Shown here: one piece after another, positions 1 to 8,633 of the stretch
Numbering within the stretch: the first letter of the stretch is position 1
How the letters are laid out: the number at the start of each line of letters is the position of its first letter
Assembly (NCBI GenBank): GCA_028565635.1
Contig: JAOXYB010063467.1
Location: 1-10,454, forward strand
Source of the DNA: Phoronis ovalis
Lineage: Eukaryota; Phoronida; Phoronidae
Reading direction: 5' to 3'
Length of the DNA stretch: 10,454 bases
Notes under the pieces: generated by a model
The model's input: only the letters and a program-made list of their open reading frames with translations
Databases searched by the model: none
Told to the model about the DNA's origin: nothing
Translations under genes and position numbers: made by a program

Positions 1-824
1 AGTATACAATCCAAATCCAAAATTTTCAACTCGGCTGCACACCCCCACCAAAAAATAACCTGAGTACCCCCCCCGGGTGCAAGACTAACACGCATGGATT
101 GGTGTTATTCCCCGTGTGATTTTCCTAACCACAGTAACTGTACTAAGCGCCCGAATAATCCCCAATGTGGTAAATAAAGGTCACCAAAAATACACCCTGT
201 GGTGCATGAAAAAGCACGAAAACTATACCCTGTTCATTGTAAATATTAACTCTCTCGCAATAGATACTTCAGTGTGTGTAATATTCAAAATTGAATATTC
301 ACTTGCAAATTGTACTCAATTGTGAAAAGTTACGGACCTTAATTATTCATACCTGTCATAAATGCATTTTCCAGGAAATACACCCTGTGGTAAACAAGTA
401 TTTCTTGAAAATATAACTGTGGCAATTATCCAATAAGAAAAGCATACATGGCTAATAAAGCTTTGAGAATTGCGTGAATACATACCCTGTGGTAAATGTG
501 TTGAGCTGAAAAAGGGGCCTGTTGGGTGGCACATGTATATAATTATAAAGTGACTTTGAATGACAGTACCCATCCCCGGACTAAGACTTAGCATATGCTC
601 CTAGTCAATGTGGTTACAGCACCTAAATGAGAATTATTATATACTTTCATAGCTAAATTAAGGTATTTAGTAATGCTTTAAATTAATTAACAGAGACTAG
701 TTCACAGTAAAAACTATTCCTCACACTTTTAATAATTTTGAGCAGTATGAAATAAATCTGACCTATAACTCAGAAATCTTTGAGAGACTGTGCTTGAACT
801 TCAATGTTACAATTCTCTTTTCAG
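1..824 (+). other. 3' part of an upstream kintoun intron
   Basis: The first exon in the window begins mid-domain with a split codon, so the sequence before it is intron (phase 2) and the window starts inside it. It ends with CAATTCTCTTTTCAG. The first ~600 bases are repeat-derived (separate entry). Positions 600-810 are plain AT-rich sequence. The start codon and promoter are not in the window. Confidence 0.85.
30..590. repeat. Degenerate interspersed repeat with CACCCTGTGGTAAA cores
   Basis: A core like AAATACACCCTGTGGTAAA recurs at 154-174, 186-203, 219-239 (partial), 376-394 and 482-496. The first three are 32-33 bp apart. A C-run with GGG (67-77) near the left and a related AGTACCC...CCCCGG at 565-579 near the right may mark ends, but they are in direct rather than inverted orientation and I find no target duplication, so the boundaries are approximate. 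The ATACACCC core, ~33-bp period and C-runs resemble the intronic transposon at 2812-3305, suggesting an older relative from the same class. Confidence 0.6.
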
Positions 825-2322
825 ATATGTAATAAAAACCACTTGCAATGGAGATAAAAAGGCATATATCAACATTTGTAAAAATGACCATGTCGCTAAA
901 CCTTCCTCAAAAAGTGAAAAACAAGGTGGTCGTTCTGGTCTCAACTGGAGTATTCCTCACAGTTTAACTCCTCCTAGGGAAGACTACGACAAAACTGACA
1001 AAATGTGCAAAGTGTTTGATGTTGTTTTTAATCCAGATACTTTGCGTATGGCTGAAACGAACTTAAGGTTCCGTGAAATAGTAAATAGCGTTGCTATAGA
1101 TGGCATTGAGCGCTCATTCCAAGTAAAACTAGATAGAAAGAACTTAAAATTGCCTAAGATGAAGTTTAAAGGTACTCCCCAAGCTACTGTAATTCGTACG
1201 AAACATGCCAATGGGACCACTGAAAACCGGAAACTTGATCCTGATGATCCACTCGGAAAATTTCCTTATCCTTATGATGACAAAACATCCGAACAGAAGT
1301 CTAAAGAATATGAGGAGCAAATAAAGAAAATTGAGAAAGATAAAGAAGAAAGTGCAAAAAAAACAAAACAAATTAATGATAAAACCACTACCACCGATGG
1401 CTACACTGTTCCAAAATACAGCATTGTTCATCGATCTGATATGGATTTATCAGAATACACCAATTCCCGTGAACGGCTTTCAAATCATCTACCTAAAGAA
1501 CTTGTCATTCATATAGATTTGCCACTTTTGAAGTCTGCCAAGACCATTGATCTGCAGTTTTTTGAGAAACGTTTCATTTTAACATCTGAAACTCCTGCTG
1601 CTTATAAGTTAGATTTAGATTTGCCATACTGTGTGAATGATGATCAGGGATCTGCAAAGTTTGATAAAGCAAAGCGTCAACTGACTTTGACATTACCTAC
1701 AGTTGAGAGTAAAAACGAGTCAAACAGTGATGAAGTTACAGGTAATATGCAACTGGTTAATGGACATGGTACCCATGAAGGTGCTTTGGTTGAAATTTTA
1801 TCATCAGAAGAGAATGATTCCTCTACTAATGTGATGACAAATGATAAAGAATTGTCCAATGGCAATGGTGATGTGCAACAAAAAGATATGGTTGAAGGAT
1901 TATCATTAGAAAGTAATGACAAAAGTAGTGACCCCCGTGAAGATCCGCATCATCAAGCTAATGATGTACCACTTGAACCGCCACCAATTCCTAAAATTTC
2001 ATACAATTGCCCACCATATGACTTTCACCAGGATGAAGAAACGACAACATTTATTTTTCGTGTCAAAAATATTGCTAAAGACACGGTGTCAAAACATTTC
2101 TTCGAAAATAACACGAAATGTGAGATAAAATTTGTCTCCATTGGTTCAGGTGGTTTTCCACTTTATTACAAGTTTTGTGTTAAATTCCCAGATAATTGTG
2201 CACTCTCTCCTAACAAGTGTACTGAAGATGTGTCCGACCAAAATACTGTGTTCATATTGACCAAAGAAAAAGAGACCTTGTGGGATTCATTTTCTGCAGG
2301 AATGGACTGGGATAATTTAGAG
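825..2322 (+). CDS. DNAAF2: kintoun exon: PIH1 domain, CS-like domain and third conserved block
   Basis: This 1498-nt exon encodes residues 1-499 of the in-window protein. The acceptor is a good pyrimidine tract ending TTTTCAG (AG at 823-824). The exon's first base completes a split codon, probably GG|A, giving the family-typical G-Y-V-I-K-T. Residues ~1-150 are the body of the PIH1 domain, with NWSIPHSL, VFDVVFNPDTL, KLDRKN, KGTPQATVIRT and the closing FPYPY. Residues ~151-190 are a Lys/Glu-rich, probably helical linker. Residues 193-295 are the CS/p23-like PIH1-C domain (YTVPKYSIVHR, PKELVIHIDLPLLKSA, LPYCV, KFDKAKRQLTLTLP). An acidic linker follows. Residues 386-499 are a third block found in kintoun (PPYDF, GFPLYYKFCVKFPDNC, DVSDQNTVFIL). 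The donor is GAG|GTAGGT in phase 0. The open frame runs upstream of 825 to position 790, but that part is intronic: it includes the polypyrimidine tract and has no ATG. Confidence 0.95.
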
Positions 2323-2811
2323 GTAGGTCGTTTGATTTATACGACTTAGTATGTGTGTGTGTGAGCATAAGCTTGGAATATATGCTTGGTTTGCATTTGT
2401 AGTAATGGGGGGGGGGGGCTGCAACAGCTATGCATGAGAAAGATCTATACAGATGCTAGTGTTTAGATCTTTAATTTGTTGAATTATGACGTATGAAAGT
2501 CAAGATTTATAATAAAAAGTTATAGAAAGCATGCCAAAAATTAGTGAAAATAAGTATGTGTAATTATTAACTTTGTGGCAACACAGTATTAAATACACTA
2601 AATTTGTTGAAACTTATCACTAATATATCCCATGGTATTACACAGCTAGTTGAGTGAGCATGTGATGCTTTTACTGAATAAGAACCTGTCTTGTGTTCAG
2701 TAACAGTTCATTTCGTTCATCAGGAAATCATTGAAACTTTTCTTGGCCACTAGAGGTCAGCAGGTTATTGCATTTCATCATAAGTTTCATCATATAAAAT
2801 ATTATTTGACC

Positions 2812-3305
2812 CCGGGGGGGTCAATATGAAAGTGGGTACCCATGTTACAACATGACTTTTCAAAAAAGCCCCTAACGAAGTGAAATTCTGCAAAAAATAC
2901 ACCCCTAAGGAAGTGATTTTTTTGAAAAAATACAGCCATAAGGAAGTGGATCACGTGATACCTGAACCCTGACCTGACCAATCGTATGTCGTGTTTTAAA
3001 AGGTCATTCTCAAAATAGCATCAATTCAGGAAGTAACTTTCATATGATGGGGAATACACATTTTGGTAAGCATATTAAGTATTTACACCCCTAACGAAGT
3101 GAAATTTTAATGATTACCCTAACGAAGTGAACCTTCCAAACAACACCCCTTAGGAAGTGTCACACCTCCAAAAAATCACCCCTTTTCGTGATTTTAGCCA
3201 AAAAACAGACCCTAAGCACGTAATGCGTTCGAAAAACATACCTTTTCACGCGAAATTTTGTTGGAACATGCGTACCCACTTTCATATTGACCACCCCCCC
3301 CCAGG
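2812..3305. mobile_element. MITE-like non-autonomous DNA transposon in the large intron
   Basis: The termini are inverted repeats: 2821-2846 and the reverse complement of 3265-3290 match at 25 of 26 bases. Outside these lie a G-run on the left (2814-2820) and a C-run on the right (3294-3302), so both ends read inward as CC(T)GGGGGGG. The element is flanked by an identical 8-bp direct repeat, ATTTGACC, at 2804-2811 and 3306-3313, which is a target-site duplication. Length is 494 bp with no open frame of note, so it would need a transposase supplied in trans. The interior holds degenerate direct repeats with an AAGTGA core. An 8-bp duplication is typical of hAT and P superfamilies, but the C/G-run ends are not the usual hAT CAGGG start, so I leave the superfamily open. 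The near-perfect termini suggest a fairly recent insertion. Confidence 0.85.
2866..3160. repeat. Degenerate 28-33 bp internal repeats of the intronic element
   Basis: Units share a core resembling ATACACCCCTAAGGAAGTGA. The AAGTGA-type hexamer occurs at 2878, 2911 and 2944, exactly 33 bp apart, then at 3097, 3125 and 3155, spaced 28-30 bp. A-rich stretches separate the cores. The block from about 2950 to 3080 is more diverged, and further decayed units appear to continue to about 3250. Sub-terminal repeats are common in non-autonomous elements and can serve as transposase-binding arrays; that role here is inference. Confidence 0.75.
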
Positions 3306-4656
3306 ATTTGACCAGCAATGAAACAGGTAATAAAGATAAATGTAAGTCATGTAAGAAAAAAAACTAAATAAATGTATATTAAACATTTCCTTTTTATAAA
3401 TACTGTTAACATTTACTTTTACATACGGTTATAATTGGAGATTATAGTGAATTTGCACCAAAAGACTTCCTGGTAAGGACTCCGTAAATGGCATCTCAAG
3501 TGTGACTATGAGTAATAGCTGAGAGATTATTTGTCAAAGTTTCAGGTGTCTTTTTAAGCTTGTTTTGTTTGGAAACTTTTATTAATTATATAAAGGCTGC
3601 CAAAGGTTTACAAACTAAAATTCAGTGTAGCAATTGTATGATGCACGAACATTAAGATATTGCGTAATATTGCATTTTTTGTTTTCCTCACTGTTGTCTT
3701 ATGGTTGGTCATGGTTAGTTAATAATATGCTGAAGGAAACATGTCATTTGTCCTCACAGTTATAAATATGTAATGCTGAAGTCTTTAGGCTCAATTGATC
3801 ATTCTGATAAGCGATAAGTAGACATCTATATAATTTATCAGGTATAGGTTAGCTATCTATTTTTAATCATGTATATATTCTTTCCTTGCTGCCAGTTAGC
3901 AGGGCAGTATATAGAACTGGAGATTTGAAAGCGAATCGTTTTCCATGATTATAAGACATTTAATTTTTTAAAGAGATTTGTTTGTGTTGCTGCTGGAGCA
4001 AGAACTGAGTATATATATATATATTACCTTGTGTATATGTGCAACTATCTACAGGACTATTTGATTAGGATAACTGTAAGGTGCTGCTGTGACATGCATT
4101 GTACGCTGATATAATGATTTAGGCTAGGATATTATATGTAGAACTTTTGCAAAATATTACATTAGATCAAGATATGTGTTTCACAAGTATACATGATTTA
4201 GCCAGAGCTATCATTGTGTCGGTGTATCATCTGTGGATATGGTTCAGGGAAAGCATAAAAATCGTAGTTGTTGCCTATTCATTTTGGGTAAAGGTATGCT
4301 TGGTGTATTTAGTTTTATCATCATTTAGCTTCATCCAGTTACACAGTGACATAACTCACACAACTGCTGACTTGTGTTTTCCTGATAGTGTAAAACATAG
4401 CAAATTCATTATTGTTTATAACAATGTTAATGTCATAATAAAAAACACCTGACATTGTGTAATTAATAATTAATGTCTTCGTGACAAGATAATCATCAGT
4501 TATATGGAATTTTCTGAGACTGTATTGTGTTGATTATGGAACCTGTATTAATATATAAATAATTCTGCTATTAATTTACATCACTTTTGTCATAATAGAG
4601 AAATATTGTAATCTTTTAATCTGAAGATTATTTATTATATTTATATTTTCTTGTAG

Positions 4657-4830
4657 GAAGAGAAATTTTTGACTGAAGCAAATATTCTGGAAAGTCTGTC
4701 CTTATTGGAAATTGTGAATGATAAGGAACCATCTGATGACGAGGTACCAACCCTACAAGTTATTGAATTTGGTGAAGAGTGCATTAAAATTAATGTAAAG
4801 GTAGGGAAATGTCCTGTTAATTCCGTGACA
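4657..4830 (+). CDS. DNAAF2: kintoun exon: end of third block and acidic stretch
   Basis: This exon encodes 58 residues (500-557), starting EEKFLTEANILESL and running through the acidic NDKEPSDDEVPTLQV to INVKVGKCPVNSVT. The start resembles the region after the third conserved block in vertebrate kintoun (E-E-R-L-F-V-T-E-E-N-type sequence), and the PTLQV/I-x-I stretch also matches. Two in-phase donors are possible: AAG|GTAGGG after 4800 and ACA|GTATGT after 4830. I chose 4830 because the extra ten residues carry a Cys that lines up with a Cys in the vertebrate protein, but 4800 is equally compatible with the reading frame. Reading through into the intron would stop at 4905. Confidence 0.82.
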
Positions 4831-5324
4831 GTATGTTTGTACAGTTTGGATTGTGAAGACAACAGTTGCTCGGGATGGATGTTTAAACCTGTATATTTTG
4901 CTTAATATACAAACACTTTTTAGTACTATGAATCTAGATATAACGTAACTGTCTATTTAAAAGTATCTAAAGCCCATAATTAAGAGAATGCTAAAATGAT
5001 ACACAACCCATGGCCACGCCTATAAAATGACAAAAAAAAATTCAGATTTGCTGGACATCGTCTCATAGTGTGACACCGTTAGGCTTTGCTGCATTTACAA
5101 CTTCTACCCAGTCTACTACAAGCTCTATCATATAACTCATTGATGATTTCTTCTGCAAAGTTACAAAATTCATATGGTCATGTGACTTTGCACCCTCCCT
5201 CTAATTTGGTGTGGAAGACTATAGATGTTATTTTCAAGAACTCGCTGAAATTTGGTTGAAATCTCATGTTGATGACATCAGGTGAATATAAAAATGAATG
5301 CTAAATGGATTTTTGTGTTCACAG
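4831..5324 (+). other. Phase-0 intron, 494 bp
   Basis: The donor is GTATGT at 4831 (or GTAGGG at 4801). The acceptor is TTTTTGTGTTCACAG ending at 5324. The intron is AT-rich and I see no repeats, RNA genes or other elements in it. Confidence 0.82.
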
Positions 5325-5526
5325 CCCAGCTCTAAAGACAGTGCAGAGGATCTTATAGGTGAAGATGTTGATGAACAAGTTGATGTCGAAGTTGTTCATA
5401 ACAAACCGCCACCAGCTCTCCATAGTATCTTAAAACAACGGAGCCGCACAGTGTCTGACAGTAGTGACGATTTGGGTTTATCTTACAGCCGAGAGAATTC
5501 ACTTAGTTATAGTAGTAATGGACTAG
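5325..5526 (+). CDS. DNAAF2: kintoun exon: acidic tail with SILK motif
   Basis: This exon encodes residues 558-624 plus the first base of residue 625. It opens with an acidic run (GEDVDEQVDVEVV), then a proline-rich PPPALHSILKQRSRTVSDSS and a Ser/Tyr-rich end. The ILKQRSRTVS-type sequence is conserved with vertebrate kintoun as I know it, which supports the exon. The S-I-L-K tetrapeptide at 5424-5435 fits the [GS]-I-L-[RK] protein phosphatase 1 docking motif. The region is expected to be disordered, with several potential phosphoserines. The donor CTAG|GTAGGT is strong and leaves phase 1; joining to CC at 5858 gives GCC (Ala). The frame without splicing stops just past the donor, after 5540. 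Confidence 0.9.
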
Positions 5527-5857
5527 GTAGGTTACTCTCTTGATAATAGTATGCATTAACTATAGTCGGATTGTTAAACATTGGTGGCAGTTGTTCTAGC
5601 AAATGTTATTTATTTTGTTTTAAAATATGTCCATATATATCCTTCAACAAGTAGACTGCACATACTATTACTAGTATATGTATACATTATTTCAAAATTG
5701 TGAATATGCATATTTTTAAGATATTATGTTCTGGAATTGCTTTAAATTTGAGTAGAGGTCATGTTGTAAAATACTTTGAATGTATACAAGCCAGGACATC
5801 TGAATGAATTAATGTCTTGAAGCATTTCAAAAATTAACATGATACGTCATATTGCAG
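5527..5857 (+). other. Phase-1 intron, 331 bp
   Basis: Donor GTAGGT at 5527; acceptor ATATTGCAG ending at 5857. The pyrimidine tract is weak, but phase and protein conservation on both sides support the junction. The content is AT-rich, with no feature seen. Confidence 0.82.
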
Positions 5858-6241
5858 CCAGCGAAGACACTATATCAGAAAATGATGAAAATGGTGAACC
5901 ACAATTGAGAAAATCTGTCTCATTCAATGATCATGTAGACACCACTATGTTCAAAATCAGTGCTGCTGTTTCTACGATGAAATCAACCTTGAAAAATAAA
6001 CGTAGACGTGCAAAAAAACGAGAGCAGAAAGAAGAACAGAAACATGAGAGGCGAAGAAGACACAGTAGTACAGGATCAGAACACAGCAGTAGTGAAGAAA
6101 ATGTAGCAAGTAATGGTAAACACTTTGGGAGACGCAGGCGCCATAGCAGCACTGGGTCGGAGTGTAGTAGCGGTGAAGAAAATCAAAAGAATGAAGTCCA
6201 GACACCCGTTGTTGTTGCTGCATCGGGTAGCCATGTTGAAG
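5858..6241 (+). CDS. DNAAF2: kintoun exon: K-x-V-x-F motif, basic segment and duplicated RS module
   Basis: This exon encodes residues 625 (split) to 752 plus the first base of 753. The order is an acidic start (SEDTISENDENGE), a conserved RKSVSFNDHV motif at 5908-5937, a strongly basic segment (KNKRRRAKKREQKEEQKHE) that could bind nucleic acid or act as a nuclear or chaperone contact, and then two copies of RRRRHSSTGSE followed by SSxEEN, 27 residues apart. Vertebrate kintoun has a comparable K-x-V-x-F-N element followed by a Lys/Arg-rich run, which anchors the assignment. K-S-V-S-F fits the RVxF docking consensus for PP1. The donor GAAG|GTAGTT after 6241 leaves phase 1. A weaker donor after 6226, TCGG|GTAGCC, is also phase 1 and would drop five residues. 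Confidence 0.88.
6049..6183 (+). repeat. Coding tandem duplication of an Arg/Ser/Glu module
   Basis: Copy one starts at 6049 and copy two at 6130, an 81-nt (27-residue) offset. Eleven consecutive residues, RRRRHSSTGSE, are identical in both copies, followed by SSSEEN versus SSGEEN. The basic-then-phospho-acceptor layout (R-R-x-S-like) suits basophilic kinases such as PKA, and the Ser/Glu part suits CK2; both are inferences from motif shape. Confidence 0.9.
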
Positions 6242-6529
6242 GTAGTTGTACTCGAATCTTATGCATACTGTACAATGTTCAGTTTTACAGTGTTGTAAAA
6301 ATGCTAGTAGAATGATGATCGGTGAAATTTTCGAAAGAATTGCTGCTATGTGATATTAGCATAGATATCTTAATATTTATATAATTTCCAACACTATTAT
6401 ATTAAAAAGAAGGCAGTGTTCCACATGTTCTTACTACTGGAATATTAAAAGTAGTTTGTAAAATTGACAACTGTAGAGCTTTTTCTTTGTACATGGCTCA
6501 TTAGAGTATTTACTTGTCCATTTTTGCAG
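6242..6529 (+). other. Phase-1 intron, 288 bp
   Basis: Donor GTAGTT at 6242; acceptor CCATTTTTGCAG ending at 6529, with a clear pyrimidine tract. The split codon is G|AT (Asp). Nothing else is seen in it. Confidence 0.85.
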
Positions 6530-6966
6530 ATGCAGCATCTAAACTGAGCCCTGCAGACATAAATAACTCTCAGATAGATGGAACCACTTGTGATCTAAAG
6601 AATCAAAAGGATGTTGACAGGACTATTGACAAATCATCCTTTAATTTGCATAATGAGAAAGGCATCGGGAAGAAATTGAAAGAAGAAACAAAGGCCGCTG
6701 TTGCTAAAATAGTAACTTGTGATACAAATAATGAAGAATTAAATTCTGATGATGAAGAGGAACTTCAAAATGTGGAATTGAAGCAGAAACCTGTGATTGA
6801 AGTTATTTCTGACAGTAAAATGGAGAGAGAAAAATCAAAAGAACAACTTGATCCGACTGCCATCAGTTGGGCAGATAAACCAATCAAAGGGGACGACATA
6901 TCACATCAAACAAAGTGTGCATTTGAGTTTGAAAATAATGTCATGTTTGATTTGGATATTGAGTAA
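6530..6966 (+). CDS. DNAAF2: kintoun last coding exon with conserved C-terminus and stop
   Basis: This exon encodes the end of split Asp 753 and residues 754-897, then TAA at 6964-6966. Most of it is polar and probably disordered: Ser/Asn/Asp-rich at the start, a Lys-rich stretch (KKLKEETKAAVAK), and an acidic run (NEELNSDDEEELQNVELK). The last ~15 residues, CAFEFENNVMFDLDIE, match the conserved C-terminal motif of vertebrate kintoun (C-A-F-x-F-x-N-x-x-x-x-D-L-D). This fixes the true stop and shows that the preceding weakly conserved exons have been joined in the correct frame. Confidence 0.93.
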
Positions 6967-7042
6967 TACATGGATTGTATTTTCATATCGATATCCTTCT
7001 TGCTTATGAACGTTTTTGTCTGTTTGGATATATTTTGTTATA

Positions 7043-7048
7043 ATTAAA
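7043..7048 (+). terminator. Proximal polyadenylation signal (ATTAAA)
   Basis: This common AATAAA variant lies 77 bases after the stop codon. T/GT-rich sequence at about 7086-7138 could act as the downstream element. It would give a very short 3' UTR. Confidence 0.4.
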
Positions 7049-8627
7049 GTCAGTGTAAATCCAAAAACACTGTACTCACCCGTATGAATTGTTTTTGTTA
7101 CCGCCACATACTATTCTATTTGTGTTTTGTATTGTGTATCGGCCTAATTGAGCCACTCTATTCAGATAAAATTAGTCGACCATTTCTGATTGGTTGTTTG
7201 CTCTTATTAGACTAATTGTACTGGCTAGACTCGCCACTTTGAACCTTATATCCGAACAGAATGCTTGATCATAAGAAGCTCTATAAGTTGTAAGTTTTGT
7301 GTCTTGATTATTTGTTATTTAGTACTGAGCTGGAATTGTTAATATATACATATAGTAGTAAATAGTTATATTCTTGAGTCTTTATAGTGGTGTTTTCTTT
7401 AGTTTGCTTATCGTTATTTGTGATGTCGGCGTTTCCTGTGTAAATTACATAATTATATAGATTACTGATGTTAGGAATCTTAGACTAACACTATTTTGTT
7501 ATTCTTTTATTTAAGTGAAACCGACATAACGAAACAAGGAACAACGAGTAATCAAATAATAGACTTTACGAAAAAATTACTCGTACTGTATGTACTGCAT
7601 ACTTGGAGCAGTCTATTCCTCGAGTTGAGGAGAGTATGGTAATTTAAGATTGCGTAGACCATATTTGAATTAGAAGCCATGACCATATTTCTATGATTAT
7701 TCATTCCATTCTCCAAAAAATTTAGTTATCTTTTGCATGGCACAAATGGCATGCAAACATTTTTTATCCTCAGATTTCATTCAGTTGTTACTCATGCATG
7801 GAGCTGCTATACTTATAAATATAGATAAGTGTTAGTAATGTTATCAGCTGTATCATGGCATTCCAATCCATGAATAGATGTTAGTAGTAGTAGTAAGGGA
7901 TAAGCGTATGTTTTGCTCTTTTATATTATTAGTATCAAAGTGCTGTAAAAAGTATTTTTCCTATGTCTATAGGTGACAGTTACTTATATCCGTACTACTT
8001 ATAAGGACCAACAATATTAGCTATATAAGTATGCCAGAAGTGCATTTTTCTTAGACCAATGCGTCATGACATATTGAAGTGACCAGTTGAAGCTTTTAGA
8101 AGTTACTGTATTTAAAGGTGTAAAAAAACTCAATGCTGTTGTAAGTGCCATAAGAGTGAAGCAATTGCTTTAGATAGTTCTTGGAATAATTAAGAAGGCA
8201 GGTTATTACCTCTTCTGTCTACAGGTATATATTTGTATTCAAAGGAGTTAAAATTTCATTCATTGGTCCCATAATAGAAAGTGTTGTGTCAAACTGGATG
8301 TGTAACTATATTCGTTTTTGATCGATGGCTGCACCAGCACTGCACTCAGAAATGTCACCCTGTTCTGTACCCAAGAACGAATTTCGTGTGTCGTACCAGG
8401 TTTTGCAATTTGCAGTAGGTGTCCCGAAGACGGAAGATAATATAAATGTTTAATATGTCACTTTATTGGGTCATTAAAAAATGAAAAACTTCCTGTACAC
8501 TGTAAAATTGTAAGTGTCGGTAAAAAATTATGGTTGTCGACGACTGTTATTGTGGCTCTAGTAATTAAAACTGATGGAAAATTTGTGGTGTGAACTTGTG
8601 ATAGTTTGTATTCATTTGTTACTTAGA

Positions 8628-8633
8628 AATAAA
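8628..8633 (+). terminator. Distal polyadenylation signal (AATAAA)
   Basis: Canonical hexamer followed at 8651-8675 by a T/GT-rich stretch (TTCTGTTTCCTTTTATTTG), the usual arrangement around a cleavage site. I predict cleavage around 8645-8655. Confidence 0.55.

Larger units (their letters stand above)
2323..4656 (+). other. Intron of 2334 bp containing a transposon
   Basis: It lies between donor GTAGGT at 2323 and acceptor TTTTCTTGTAG ending at 4656, in phase 0. Besides the transposon at 2812-3305 it contains a short (TG)n stretch near 2350-2363, a run of twelve G at 2407-2418 and a (TA)n run at 4010-4025. An open frame at 4147-4452 lacks an ATG at its 5' end and has no family resemblance, so I treat it as chance. 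I see no other gene, RNA or conserved element. Confidence 0.88.
825..6966 (+). other. DNAAF2: kintoun / DNAAF2 gene, 3' five exons (5' end outside window)
   Basis: Gene-level entry for the spliced coding region. Joining 825-2322, 4657-4830, 5325-5526, 5858-6241 and 6530-6966 keeps one open frame of 897 residues to a TAA stop. Intron phases are 2 (upstream), 0, 0, 1 and 1, and every junction is GT-AG. Kintoun is a PIH-family co-chaperone that works with Hsp70/Hsp90 in the cytoplasm to pre-assemble outer and inner dynein arms before transport into cilia; loss in humans causes primary ciliary dyskinesia (established family knowledge). The protein shows the family order: PIH1 domain, CS-like PIH1-C domain, a third conserved block, a long disordered tail and a conserved C-terminal motif. 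The N-terminal helical part of the PIH1 region, about 70 residues by comparison with vertebrate kintoun, must lie in upstream exon(s), for a total near 970 residues, somewhat longer than the ~840-residue human protein. Family identity is very secure; individual tail junctions are slightly less so. Confidence 0.95.

Noticed and set aside
30-590. Calling the first repeat a complete transposon
   Set aside because: The C-run and AGTACCC segments at its edges are in direct, not inverted, orientation, and no target-site duplication could be found; the left end may lie outside the window.
790-824. Upstream extension of the large kintoun exon, open to 790
   Set aside because: It begins at GTG, includes the polypyrimidine tract and TTTTCAG acceptor, and family similarity starts exactly after the AG.
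984-1431. Antisense open frames across the PIH1-encoding exon
   Set aside because: They are shadows of a strongly conserved + strand coding exon.
4147-4452. 101-codon + strand open frame inside the large intron, hydrophobic in the middle, with an AAAG|GTATGC donor-like site at 4294
   Set aside because: It starts at TTG without an ATG context, has no family resemblance, and the nearest acceptor-like AG (4140-4141) lacks a pyrimidine tract. Splicing it in after the phase-0 donor would hit a stop within eight codons.
5856-5861. Tandem acceptor CAGCCAG at the fourth exon, allowing a 4-nt shift
   Set aside because: Using the second AG would break the reading frame; the first AG gives correct phase and continues the conserved protein.
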